Shown piece after piece: positions 27,021 through 34,665 of a stretch of 64,000 nt of DNA. The stretch lies in NCBI GenBank assembly GCA_022402565.1, contig JAKRSC010000005.1, positions 185,870-249,869 of the forward strand, in the 5' to 3' direction. Position 1 is the first letter of the stretch; every line of letters starts with the position of its first letter. Origin of the DNA: Hydrotalea sp. (lineage in GTDB: Bacteria > Bacteroidota > Bacteroidia > Chitinophagales > Chitinophagaceae). Both the position numbers and the translations under genes were made by a program. The notes under the pieces were generated by a model. The model had not been told where the DNA came from, ran no database searches, and saw only the letters and a program-made list of their open reading frames with translations.

Positions 27021-27518
27021 ATGGTTACAGATTTGGCGGAAATAGCGAAGTTAGATGAAGCAAAACAGCTTGAAAATGAGCACTTTTACTATTTTTTGAA
27101 GGGCTGGAACCCCAAGCGACTCGATCAGCATGTTCATCAACTGTACAAAGAAGTTTCGGATGCAATAGATTGTAGAGCATGTGGTAATTGTTGCAGGAGC
27201 TTTCACGTACAGGTAGAAGCATCGGATATAGAACCCTTGGCGGATCGACTTGGAATCTCCAGCGATGATGTTCAAAATAACTTTTTAAAGCAAAATGCTG
27301 AGGGCTGGCAAGTAAGTCAATCGCCCTGTCATTTTTTGAATGGAAATGAATGTACCGTTTATGAGCAGCGGTTCACCGATTGCAGGTCATTTCCACACCT
27401 CGATAAGCCTCATTTTCAAGGCCGACTCCTCACGGTCTTCATTACTTATAGCCAATGTCCCATTGTGTTCAACGTAATTGAACAACTGAAAGAAAAACTT
27501 GGCTTTAATAATTTTTAG
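27021..27518 (+). CDS. YkgJ-family cysteine-cluster protein
   Basis: 165 residues, cytoplasmic. It has the CxxCxxCC block (DCRACGNCCRSF, about 55-61) and later cysteines in PCHFLNGNECTVYEQRFTDCRSFP, the pattern of the zinc- or iron-sulfur-binding YkgJ (PF03692) family. Biochemical function in this family is unknown. Upstream, TAGTTTTG at 26996-27003 fits a Bacteroidetes -7 element. Its stop lies 3 bases from the stop of the convergent phosphatase gene. Confidence 0.85.
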   Translation: MVTDLAEIAKLDEAKQLENEHFYYFLKGWNPKRLDQHVHQLYKEVSDAIDCRACGNCCRSFHVQVEASDIEPLADRLGISSDDVQNNFLKQNAEGWQVSQSPCHFLNGNECTVYEQRFTDCRSFPHLDKPHFQGRLLTVFITYSQCPIVFNVIEQLKEKLGFNNF

Positions 27519-27521
27519 AAC

Positions 27522-29183
27522 CTACTTAAATACTTCTTCAATTACATGTCCTATAGCTGCATTAGGCATTTGTACGCGTAACATTGCTGCGATAGTTGGA
27601 GCAATATCTGTCATATAGGTATTTCTATTTGTTGACTTTCCTGCTTTTACTTTCCAACCCATGAACACTAAAGGAATGTGTGAATCATATGGATGCCAAT
27701 TACCATGCGTAGTGCCTGTTTTACCTCCACCAAAATAGCCTGGCTTCAGCATCACTTGTACATCGCCTCCTAAATGAGTGTTGTATCCTTTGTAATACAT
27801 TTCTTTTACTTCAGTTGGCAAATTAGCATGCGCAATTTGAGCACAATCAAAAGCATATGCAACAGCATCAGCCTTTAATAATTGTTGAATTAAGAAACTC
27901 TTCACTTGTTGAAGATCAATACCAGCGCTGTCATACGCTTCTCTGTTTAAGTACATCTGATAATTTGCAGAACGAACAATACCTCTAGCAATTCCAAATT
28001 TTTGCTCTAATGTTTTATTCAAATCATTCACATTATAACCAGTTTGTGTACCAGCTGGTAACTTATTGGCTTGCATGAATCCAGGTACATGTGCTACACC
28101 ATGATCGGCAGTTAGAAAAAATAAATACTGTCCTTTCCCTACATGCTTATCTAAGAAATTAAAGAATGCTTCAAACTCTTTATCTAATCTTAAATACATG
28201 TCTTCAATTTCAATTGAATTAGGCCCCATTAAGTGACCTAAATAATCAGGCGATGAAAGGCTCACAGCCAAAAAATCTGTAATTGCATCCTTCCCTAATT
28301 CTTCATGTATTAATGCTGTTTTAGCCATTTCTAAAGTCATGGTATTACCATATGGTGTACTTGAAATGGTACTGTAATCTTTTCCAATTCTTGATGAAAG
28401 TTCATGCGGAAAAACAGGCGCAGCTTCATGACCAAATTTGCCTTCATACACTGAGTTATCGGGATCGCTTTGTTTGTAGGTGTCTATTGGACGTAAAGTA
28501 TTCCATCCCAATGCATACAAACTATCTTGAATCTTTCTATTGTTAAATCGCTTTACCCATTCTGGAAGTTCTTTCATGTAATAGGTACTTGTAATCCAAT
28601 TACCATCTACTGAAGAATACCAATATGCTGCATTTGCTGCATGTCCAGCAGGCAAAATAGATCCACGATCTTTCAGGGCAATACCAATGACTTTACTTCT
28701 AAAATTAGTGGCTACCCTTAGTTCATCGGTAATGGTAGTTGCCCATAAATTACGAGGAGACATAGGCCCTGATTTAGGACTTCCACCAACAATTTCTACA
28801 GTTGGATCTTCTACGCAGTACACTTCCTTTTTCTTTTTGCGATCATACCATTCGTTGCCCATAATTCCATTTAAAGCAGGAACAGAGCCAGTATAAACAC
28901 AGGCATGTCCAGCAGCCGTAACTGTTTGTGCATAAGGAATATGCGTATTTTCAGCAGTAAAACCTTCGCGAAGCATTCTTTTGAAGCCACCTTCAGAATA
29001 ACGATCGTAGTACCGGTATAAAAAGTCCCACCTCATTTGATCCACAACCATCCCTACAACCAACTTGGGGCGGTCTAATGATGTTGAAGTAGACGCAGAT
29101 GAATTCGCTTTTTGGGCATGAGCAGATAGTTGAAGCGCCGACAATGCTAAAAAAATTGAAAGACTCTTTTTTATCATAATCAT
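27522..29183 (-). CDS. pafA: PafA-type alkaline phosphatase
   Basis: 553 residues, signal peptide about 1-23 (SAHAQ). Alkaline phosphatase superfamily of the Bacteroidetes PafA group: metal-binding D48 in GMVVDQM, nucleophilic threonine in QTVTAAGHACVYTG (T89, rather than the serine of E. coli PhoA), NEWYDR, a lysine/arginine-rich active-site patch, and the LTADHGVAHVP and TTHGNWHPYD metal ligands. It would release phosphate from phosphomonoesters in the periplasm. Its promoter lies in the 149-base gap shared with the divergent acyltransferase gene. ATG 29183 was used; ATG 29177 is equally possible. Confidence 0.88.
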   Translation of the reverse strand: MIMIKKSLSIFLALSALQLSAHAQKANSSASTSTSLDRPKLVVGMVVDQMRWDFLYRYYDRYSEGGFKRMLREGFTAENTHIPYAQTVTAAGHACVYTGSVPALNGIMGNEWYDRKKKKEVYCVEDPTVEIVGGSPKSGPMSPRNLWATTITDELRVATNFRSKVIGIALKDRGSILPAGHAANAAYWYSSVDGNWITSTYYMKELPEWVKRFNNRKIQDSLYALGWNTLRPIDTYKQSDPDNSVYEGKFGHEAAPVFPHELSSRIGKDYSTISSTPYGNTMTLEMAKTALIHEELGKDAITDFLAVSLSSPDYLGHLMGPNSIEIEDMYLRLDKEFEAFFNFLDKHVGKGQYLFFLTADHGVAHVPGFMQANKLPAGTQTGYNVNDLNKTLEQKFGIARGIVRSANYQMYLNREAYDSAGIDLQQVKSFLIQQLLKADAVAYAFDCAQIAHANLPTEVKEMYYKGYNTHLGGDVQVMLKPGYFGGGKTGTTHGNWHPYDSHIPLVFMGWKVKAGKSTNRNTYMTDIAPTIAAMLRVQMPNAAIGHVIEEVFK

Positions 29184-29226
29184 TTGTGTATCAGATTAAT
29201 AGACTTAAAGTTTAGTTCCAATTGGT

Positions 29227-29234
29227 CAAAGTTA
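29227..29234 (-). promoter_or_regulatory. candidate -7 promoter element of pafA
   Basis: On the minus strand this reads TAACTTTG, an exact TAnnTTTG Bacteroidetes -7 box, 44 bases upstream of the pafA start. A matching TTTG -33 box at the right distance is not clear. Confidence 0.4.
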
Positions 29235-29261
29235 TGGTTTCCAAGGCGAACAGGTATGGCT

Positions 29262-29293
29262 TTTGGGTAAACGGTAGCGATTTTATAACTTTG
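29262..29293 (+). promoter_or_regulatory. promoter of the serine palmitoyltransferase gene
   Basis: TTTG at 29262-29265 and TAACTTTG at 29286-29293 with a 20-base spacer match the Bacteroidetes primary-sigma consensus (TTTG, 19-21 bases, TAnnTTTG). Predicted transcription start is near 29300, about 33 bases before the ATG. Confidence 0.65.
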
Positions 29294-29332
29294 CGCGAAT
29301 TTTATTAGAACTGAACCACTTAAATATCATCC

Positions 29333-30592
29333 ATGGCAGACATTTTTGAGAAACTGGTAAAAAACTATGGTCCAATTGGACAACACCGCGAACGTGCGCA
29401 CGGATACTTTGCATTCCCTAAGTTAGAAGGTGAAATTAGCAGTCGCATGAAGTTCCGCGGCAAGGAAGTGATTGTATGGAGTTTGAACAATTATCTTGGA
29501 TTAGCTAACCATCCAGAAATCAGAAAAATTGATGCTGATGCATCGAAGCAGTTTGGACTTGCCTACCCTATGGGTGCTAGAATGATGAGTGGAAACAGCA
29601 ACCAGCATGAGCAATTGGAAGCTGAACTAGCTGCTTTTGTTCAGAAAGAAGATGCTATTCTCATGAACTTTGGTTATCAGGGTATCATGAGTGCCATTGA
29701 TGCAATTTGCGGCAGACACGATGTAATTGTATATGACGCGGAAAGCCATGCATGTATTATTGATGGATTAAGATTGCACCCCGGCCATAGATATGTTTTC
29801 AAACACAACGATGTGGATGATTGTCGCAAACAATTGGAGCGTGCAACAGCACTTATTGAAAAACAAAAAACTGGTGGTATTCTTGTTATTACCGAAGGAG
29901 TTTTTGGAATGGCGGGAGATCAAGGCAAGTTGAAGGAAATAGCTGAATTGAAAAAAGAATTCGACTTCAGATTGATGGTTGATGATGCACATGGATTTGG
30001 AACACTTGGCAAAACAGGGGCTGGCGCTGGTGAAGAACAAGGTTGTCAAGAAGCAATTGATTTGTACTTCAGCACATTTGCAAAGAGCATGGCTTCTATT
30101 GGCGCATTTATGGCTGGTCCACGTATTATCATTGATTTTATTCGATACAATATTCGTTCGCAAATTTTTGCGAAGAGTTTACCTATGCCAATTGTTGTTG
30201 GAAACTTGAAGCGCTTAGATATGCTAAGAAGTATGCCTGAACTTCGTGAAAAGCTTTGGAGCAATGCGCGCAAATTGCAGGCTGGTTTGAAGGAACGCGG
30301 ATTTGATATTGGTAAAACTGATAGTCCAGTTACCCCTGTTTATATGAAAGGCGGTGTTGAAGAAGCAACTGCAATGGTAATGGATCTGAGAGAAAACTAT
30401 GGTGTGTTTGCTTCGATTGTTGTATATCCAGTTATTCCAAAAGGACATATTATCTATCGTTTAATTCCATCTGCTGCGCATACTGATCAGGATATTGAAA
30501 CTACTTTACAGGCATTTAGTGATACTAAGAAAAAGCTAGATGCAGGTATGTATAAAGTGAATGCGATTCCTGATATGGCTGAGACGAAATAA
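29333..30592 (+). CDS. spt: alpha-oxoamine synthase, probable serine palmitoyltransferase
   Basis: 419 residues, cytoplasmic fold-type I PLP enzyme of the alpha-oxoamine synthase family. Landmarks: SLNNYLGL, H139 in DAESHACI that stacks on PLP, VDDAHGFGTLG (D218, H220) and Schiff-base K251 in FSTFAKSMASIGAF. The FSTFAKS context and overall length fit the Bacteroidetes serine palmitoyltransferase group, which condenses serine with an acyl-CoA to start sphingolipid synthesis. Alternatives are 2-amino-3-ketobutyrate CoA ligase or AONS, which usually have a different C-terminal part and sit with tdh or bio genes, absent here. Strong terminator downstream; own promoter. Confidence 0.78.
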   Translation: MADIFEKLVKNYGPIGQHRERAHGYFAFPKLEGEISSRMKFRGKEVIVWSLNNYLGLANHPEIRKIDADASKQFGLAYPMGARMMSGNSNQHEQLEAELAAFVQKEDAILMNFGYQGIMSAIDAICGRHDVIVYDAESHACIIDGLRLHPGHRYVFKHNDVDDCRKQLERATALIEKQKTGGILVITEGVFGMAGDQGKLKEIAELKKEFDFRLMVDDAHGFGTLGKTGAGAGEEQGCQEAIDLYFSTFAKSMASIGAFMAGPRIIIDFIRYNIRSQIFAKSLPMPIVVGNLKRLDMLRSMPELREKLWSNARKLQAGLKERGFDIGKTDSPVTPVYMKGGVEEATAMVMDLRENYGVFASIVVYPVIPKGHIIYRLIPSAAHTDQDIETTLQAFSDTKKKLDAGMYKVNAIPDMAETK

Positions 30593-30599
30593 AAAAACC

Positions 30600-30626
30600 A
30601 TCCGCCCAACTGTGGCGGATTTTTTT
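30600..30626 (+). terminator. intrinsic terminator after spt
   Basis: Stem ATCCGCC (30600-30606) with GGCGGAT (30614-30620), 7-base loop, then six T residues. Confidence 0.85.
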
Positions 30627-30635
30627 GGCATTGAA

Positions 30636-30669
30636 TAAAAAAAAACAGCCATCCGATTGGATGGCTGTT
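30636..30669 (-). terminator. intrinsic terminator after icd
   Basis: Perfect 11-bp stem AACAGCCATCC (30644-30654) with 30659-30669, GATT loop. On the minus strand it is followed by a run of about nine T residues (A-run at 30637-30645, partly in the stem). It lies just beyond the icd stop. Confidence 0.88.
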
Positions 30670-30689
30670 GTAATTTCTGAGTGTCTTAA

Positions 30690-31922
30690 TTAAGCCTTAT
30701 CTAGCTTAGCTTTTAAGTTCTGGTCCAACGCATCTAAAAACTCTTCAGTATACAAGTAGTGTGTTCCATGTTCTACTTTATTGCCATGTATACAAACTGC
30801 TAAGTCCTTCGTCATTTTTCCAGACTCAACAGTTTCAATACAAACTTCTTCTAAAGCTTGACAGAAACGAATTAATTCTTCATTGCCATCCAATTTTCCA
30901 CGAAACTCTAAACCTCTTGTCCAAGCAAAAATAGACGCAATTGGATTGGTGCTTGTTGGCTTACCCTTTTGGTGTTCACGATAATGACGAGTAACAGTGC
31001 CATGGGCTGCTTCCGCTTCCATTACTTTGCCATCTGGTGTTACCAAAGTAGAAGTCATTAATCCTAAGCTACCAAATCCTTGCGCTACTGTATCACTCTG
31101 TACATCACCATCATAATTCTTACAGGCCCAAACAAAATTACCATTCCACTTTAATGCACTTGCAACCATGTCATCAATTAATCGATGCTCATATGTAATT
31201 CCAGCATCTTTAAATGATTGCACAAATTCATTCTGATAAATTTCTTCGAAAATATCTTTGAACCTACCATCATACTTTTTAAGAATAGTATTCTTAGTGG
31301 ATAGGTACAAAGGCCATTTCTTCATTAAAGCCTGGTTGAAACAAGCACGTGCAAAACCACGGATACTTTCATCAGTATTATACATAGCCAACGCAACACC
31401 ATCTCCTTTAAAATTGTACACTTCAAACTCTTGTACAGTGCCGTCTTCTCCTTCAAACTTTACGGTGAGTTTTCCTTTACCCTTTGTTACAAAATCTGTA
31501 GCTCTGTATTGATCACCAAATGCATGACGACCGATGCAAATTGGTGCAGTCCAGTTAGGAACTAACCGAGGTACATTTTTGCAAACAATAGGTTCGCGAA
31601 AAACAGTCCCATCAAGAATATTACGGATAGTTCCATTTGGACTCTTCCACATTTGTTTCAAATTAAATTCCTTCACCCTAGCTTCATCTGGAGTAATAGT
31701 AGCACATTTAATTCCTACACCATAATCTCTAATTGCATTAGCAGCATCAACAGTAACTTGGTCATTAGTAGCATCTCTATGCTCCATTCCTAAATCGTAG
31801 TATTTGATGTCTAATTCCAAATAAGGTAAAATCAATTTGTCTTTAATAAACTTCCAAATGATTCTAGTCATTTCATCCCCGTCCAGTTCAACCACTGGAT
31901 TCGCTACCTGAATTTTTTTCAT
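30690..31922 (-). CDS. icd: NADP-dependent isocitrate dehydrogenase (eukaryote-like type)
   Basis: 410 residues. It starts [18 protein letters not shown], typical of the eukaryotic-type homodimeric IDH group rather than the E. coli type. Substrate-binding [21 protein letters not shown], the Mg-binding [26 protein letters not shown] region and the cofactor-binding [15 protein letters not shown] are present. It converts isocitrate to 2-oxoglutarate and makes NADPH in the cytoplasm. Single gene with its own terminator. Confidence 0.95.
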   Translation of the reverse strand: MKKIQVANPVVELDGDEMTRIIWKFIKDKLILPYLELDIKYYDLGMEHRDATNDQVTVDAANAIRDYGVGIKCATITPDEARVKEFNLKQMWKSPNGTIRNILDGTVFREPIVCKNVPRLVPNWTAPICIGRHAFGDQYRATDFVTKGKGKLTVKFEGEDGTVQEFEVYNFKGDGVALAMYNTDESIRGFARACFNQALMKKWPLYLSTKNTILKKYDGRFKDIFEEIYQNEFVQSFKDAGITYEHRLIDDMVASALKWNGNFVWACKNYDGDVQSDTVAQGFGSLGLMTSTLVTPDGKVMEAEAAHGTVTRHYREHQKGKPTSTNPIASIFAWTRGLEFRGKLDGNEELIRFCQALEEVCIETVESGKMTKDLAVCIHGNKVEHGTHYLYTEEFLDALDQNLKAKLDKA

Positions 31923-31988
31923 GTTTAAAAACTAAAAGTTCAATAATAAGTGGGCGAATATATTAAAAAAACTAGCATGATTTTATGC

Positions 31989-32819
31989 TTATGCCCCTAA
32001 GGCTACGTCTAAAATCATCATCACTAAAAATCCTCCAATAAAACCTAAAACCGCAATATCGGTATATCTGTCTCGCTGTGTTTCAGGAATCACTTCTTCC
32101 ACAACAACATATATCATAGCACCAGCTGCAAATGCAAGCGCAAATGGAAGAATCATTTGCATCTGTATAACCAATGCCGCGCCAATCACTCCAGCTACCG
32201 GCTCTACAATAGCGGATAATTGACCGTACCAAAAGCTCTTTTTTCTTGTTACCCCTTGGCGCCTTAATGGCATAGAAACTGCAATTCCTTCTGGAAAGTT
32301 TTGAATACCAATTCCAATTGCTAGTGCAAGTGCAGCCCCATAACTTGCCCCAGGTAAACCTTCAGCAGCAGCCCCAAATAAAACCCCTACTGCCAATCCT
32401 TCGGGAATATTGTGCAAAGTAATTGCTAGAATCAATAAGGTTGTTTTATGCAGTTTACTTTGAACACCTTCTTTTTCCTCTAATCCAAAATTGATATGCA
32501 AGTGAGGTGTGAATTTATCGAGTCCATAAATAAAAATAGCACCCAATAAAAATCCCACTGCTGCAGGCATCCAAGGGAAATCAGGATACAAATCTCGTCC
32601 CATTTCAATAGAAGGATTTAACAAACTCCAAAAACTTGCTGCTACCATAACTCCTCCTGTAAAGCCTAACATCACATCTAACACATTTCTCTTCATAGAC
32701 TTGAAGACAAATACAAGTGATGCTCCCAAAGCAGTTAATGCCCAAGTAAATGTTGTAGCGAGCAATGCCGACCAAATAGGTCCAATTTTTCTAAAAAATA
32801 TTTCTAATTCTTGTATCAT
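31989..32819 (-). CDS. ZIP-family metal transporter
   Basis: 276 residues with about eight transmembrane helices. The ZIP metal-binding helices are visible: HNIPEGLAVGVLFG (helix IV) and NFPEGIAVSMPLRR (helix V), plus VVEEVIPE near the C terminus. It belongs to the GufA-like branch that moves zinc or other divalent metals. Its start overlaps the DtxR-type regulator stop by ATGA (32816-32819), so the two are translationally coupled, which argues that metal supply controls this transporter. The exact metal cannot be read from sequence. Confidence 0.9.
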   Translation of the reverse strand: MIQELEIFFRKIGPIWSALLATTFTWALTALGASLVFVFKSMKRNVLDVMLGFTGGVMVAASFWSLLNPSIEMGRDLYPDFPWMPAAVGFLLGAIFIYGLDKFTPHLHINFGLEEKEGVQSKLHKTTLLILAITLHNIPEGLAVGVLFGAAAEGLPGASYGAALALAIGIGIQNFPEGIAVSMPLRRQGVTRKKSFWYGQLSAIVEPVAGVIGAALVIQMQMILPFALAFAAGAMIYVVVEEVIPETQRDRYTDIAVLGFIGGFLVMMILDVALGA

Positions 32820-33478
32820 AATGGATAAACAAATAAGGCTTGAGCAAGCTGTTGTGAGATATAAACTGACTGTCCATTAACCACTACGTCCATGGAATGG
32901 TCAAAACTGTATCGTTGTTTTACTTCAACTTCAGATCCCATTAATAAATTTTTCGTTCTTAATAATTCCAACAACTCAGATTTCTGACTTCCAACCGCTT
33001 TTATAACAGCTTTCGTATCTAGTGGAAGATCAATTAAGTTAATCTGAAGCTGCACTTCCATCTTACCGGAACTATCTGGAATTGGGTCTCCATGTGGGTC
33101 AAATTTTGGAAAACCTAAGTATGCATCAAGCTTTTCAATTAATAATTCACTGTTTATATGCTCTAATTCTTCCGCCACTTCATGCACTTCATCCCAGCCA
33201 AACTTTAATTTCTCCACTAAAAAAAACTCCCATAACCTGTGCTTTCTAATGATTCGCAAAGCTTCTTGTGTTCCTAGTTCGGATAATTGCACACCTTGAT
33301 ACTTTTCATAATCAACCCAACCCTTGGATTTCAATTTTTTAATCATATCAGTTACTGATGCTGGCTTTGTGCGCATTTGATCCGCTAATGCATTGGTAGC
33401 CACCAGCTCTCCAGATTGTTGCAAATGGTAAATTGCTTTTATGTAATTCTCTTCTGCTATAGTTAAGTTCGAAATCAC
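32816..33478 (-). CDS. DtxR/MntR-family metal-dependent transcriptional regulator
   Basis: 220 residues. GTG start at 33478. N-terminal winged helix (about 5-65: EENYIKAIYHLQQSGELVATNALADQM), the metal-binding/dimerisation domain (about 70-145: HRLWEFFLVEKLKFGWDEVHEVAEELEH, with the conserved E and H ligands, and DPHGDPIP), and a C-terminal SH3/FeoA-like part. It probably senses Mn or Fe (or Zn) and represses this operon. A -7 promoter box inside an inverted repeat lies right in front of the gene, consistent with autorepression. Confidence 0.92.
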   Translation of the reverse strand: MISNLTIAEENYIKAIYHLQQSGELVATNALADQMRTKPASVTDMIKKLKSKGWVDYEKYQGVQLSELGTQEALRIIRKHRLWEFFLVEKLKFGWDEVHEVAEELEHINSELLIEKLDAYLGFPKFDPHGDPIPDSSGKMEVQLQINLIDLPLDTKAVIKAVGSQKSELLELLRTKNLLMGSEVEVKQRYSFDHSMDVVVNGQSVYISQQLAQALFVYPL

Positions 33479-33488
33479 AAAAAATATT

Positions 33489-33513
33489 TTTAGGCAAATC
33501 TAAATTATATTTG
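33489..33513 (-). promoter_or_regulatory. candidate metalloregulator box and -7 promoter element of the dtxR-like gene
   Basis: The plus strand reads TTTAGGCAAATCTAAA (33489-33504), with inverted TTTAG/CTAAA arms reminiscent of DtxR-family boxes, overlapping an imperfect 19-bp palindrome at 33495-33513. On the minus strand TAGATTTG (33502 to 33495) is an exact TAnnTTTG -7 box, 17-24 bases upstream of the GTG start. A repressor bound here would cover the promoter. Binding by the encoded regulator is inferred. Confidence 0.5.
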
Positions 33514-33567
33514 AATGAAATAAAGACTTTGGCAAAATTTTTGAACTGAAATAGATATTTTCGAAGT

Positions 33568-34548
33568 ATGCAGAAGTTTTTATCGTTCATTGTTGTCTTA
33601 TGGTTCATTTTTTGTACGCTGGCCTGTAAGGAGAGTAAACCTGACTTTTCTGGCAAAGTTCCGGTCGATAAAAAAGCTTGGGTTCAAAGTTTTGGTGATA
33701 TTGAGTTACCTATTTTGTATGCCGATAGCAATTTGAAAGACGTGCTAGACTCCACCTATTTTACACATGAATTGATTTCACAAATTATACCTGATTCAAT
33801 TTTAAAGCCTCTGGAAAAATCTAAGGGAGAAGAACGTTACCACCCAATTGGAAAAATTGAAAAGAAAAAAGACAAGTTCACTTATCTACTATTATTGCAG
33901 TCATCAAAAAACAATAAAAAACTCATAACACTGGTATTGGGTGATGAAAAATCTAAGTATCCTTTTTTAGGTTGGAAAATGCTGATACAAGAAAAACACC
34001 CCGATACCTATTCACATAGCGTAAGCATAAGTAGAGAACCCACATTTATAATTTCTCGCGAAAAAGTGAACGTTAAAGAGCAAACAACGCTATATACAAG
34101 AAATGGCTGGGCATTTACCTCCGACTCAATTTTTAGAATGGTGATTACAGACACCAATGAAGATTTAATTAAAAACAATACCATCCTGAATCCACTTGAC
34201 ACTTTACCTCAAACTCAGCCATTGAGTGGTGACTATATTAAAAACAAGAAAAACTTCATCTCACTTAGAGATAGTGAAAAAAAGAACACCTATTTGTTTT
34301 TCCTTTACTTCGAAAAAGAGAATGGCGAATGTATTGGAGAATTAAAAGGTGAATTAAATATGGTTGCACCTGACAAAGGCATATACCAGCAAGCGGGCGA
34401 TGCTTGTGTAATTGAATTTAACTTTAATGGAAAACAATTAACTACGAAAGAAACGGGCAGTTGTGGGAACTACAGAGGCATAACTTGTTATATTGATGAT
34501 CGTTATGAAAAAAAGATCAAAAGTTCATCAAGAAAAAAATCCAAATAA
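33568..34548 (+). CDS. hypothetical lipoprotein
   Basis: 326 residues. Signal with lipobox CTLAC, lipidated C20. I do not recognise the family. The mature protein is lysine-rich and mostly beta-strand-like. It contains two parts: about 30-200 (RYHPIGKIEKKKDKFTYLLLLQ, SVSISREPTFIISREKV) and about 210-326 (SGDYIKNKKNFISLRD...CIGELKGELN...ACVIEFNFNGKQL), the latter with four cysteines near its end. It is divergent from the metalloregulator operon and stands alone. Confidence 0.7.
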   Translation: MQKFLSFIVVLWFIFCTLACKESKPDFSGKVPVDKKAWVQSFGDIELPILYADSNLKDVLDSTYFTHELISQIIPDSILKPLEKSKGEERYHPIGKIEKKKDKFTYLLLLQSSKNNKKLITLVLGDEKSKYPFLGWKMLIQEKHPDTYSHSVSISREPTFIISREKVNVKEQTTLYTRNGWAFTSDSIFRMVITDTNEDLIKNNTILNPLDTLPQTQPLSGDYIKNKKNFISLRDSEKKNTYLFFLYFEKENGECIGELKGELNMVAPDKGIYQQAGDACVIEFNFNGKQLTTKETGSCGNYRGITCYIDDRYEKKIKSSSRKKSK

Positions 34549-34601
34549 AGAAATTTGTTCATTTCTTCACAACTAAATGCGGTTTACCCCCATTTTTAAT
34601 G

Positions 34602-34614
34602 TGTACAATGTACA
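34602..34614 (+). promoter_or_regulatory. 13-bp palindrome upstream of the phosphorylase gene
   Basis: TGTACA, one base, TGTACA: a perfect palindrome 52 bases before the start codon. TACCTTG at 34631-34637 resembles a -7 box downstream of it. It may be an operator; the protein that would bind is unknown. Confidence 0.35.
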
Positions 34615-34665
34615 TATCAGTAGATAATCGTACCTTGCTCCTTCTTTAACTGAATTATCAGAATT

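Noticed and set aside
29768-30448. Minus-strand frames within the serine palmitoyltransferase gene
   Set aside because: Shadow frames; the plus-strand gene has a complete PLP-enzyme motif set and its own promoter and terminator.
34548-34567. Seven-bp AT-rich hairpin (AAGAAAT/ATTTCTT) at the stop of the hypothetical lipoprotein gene
   Set aside because: No T run follows and the stem is all but AT-only; likely chance.
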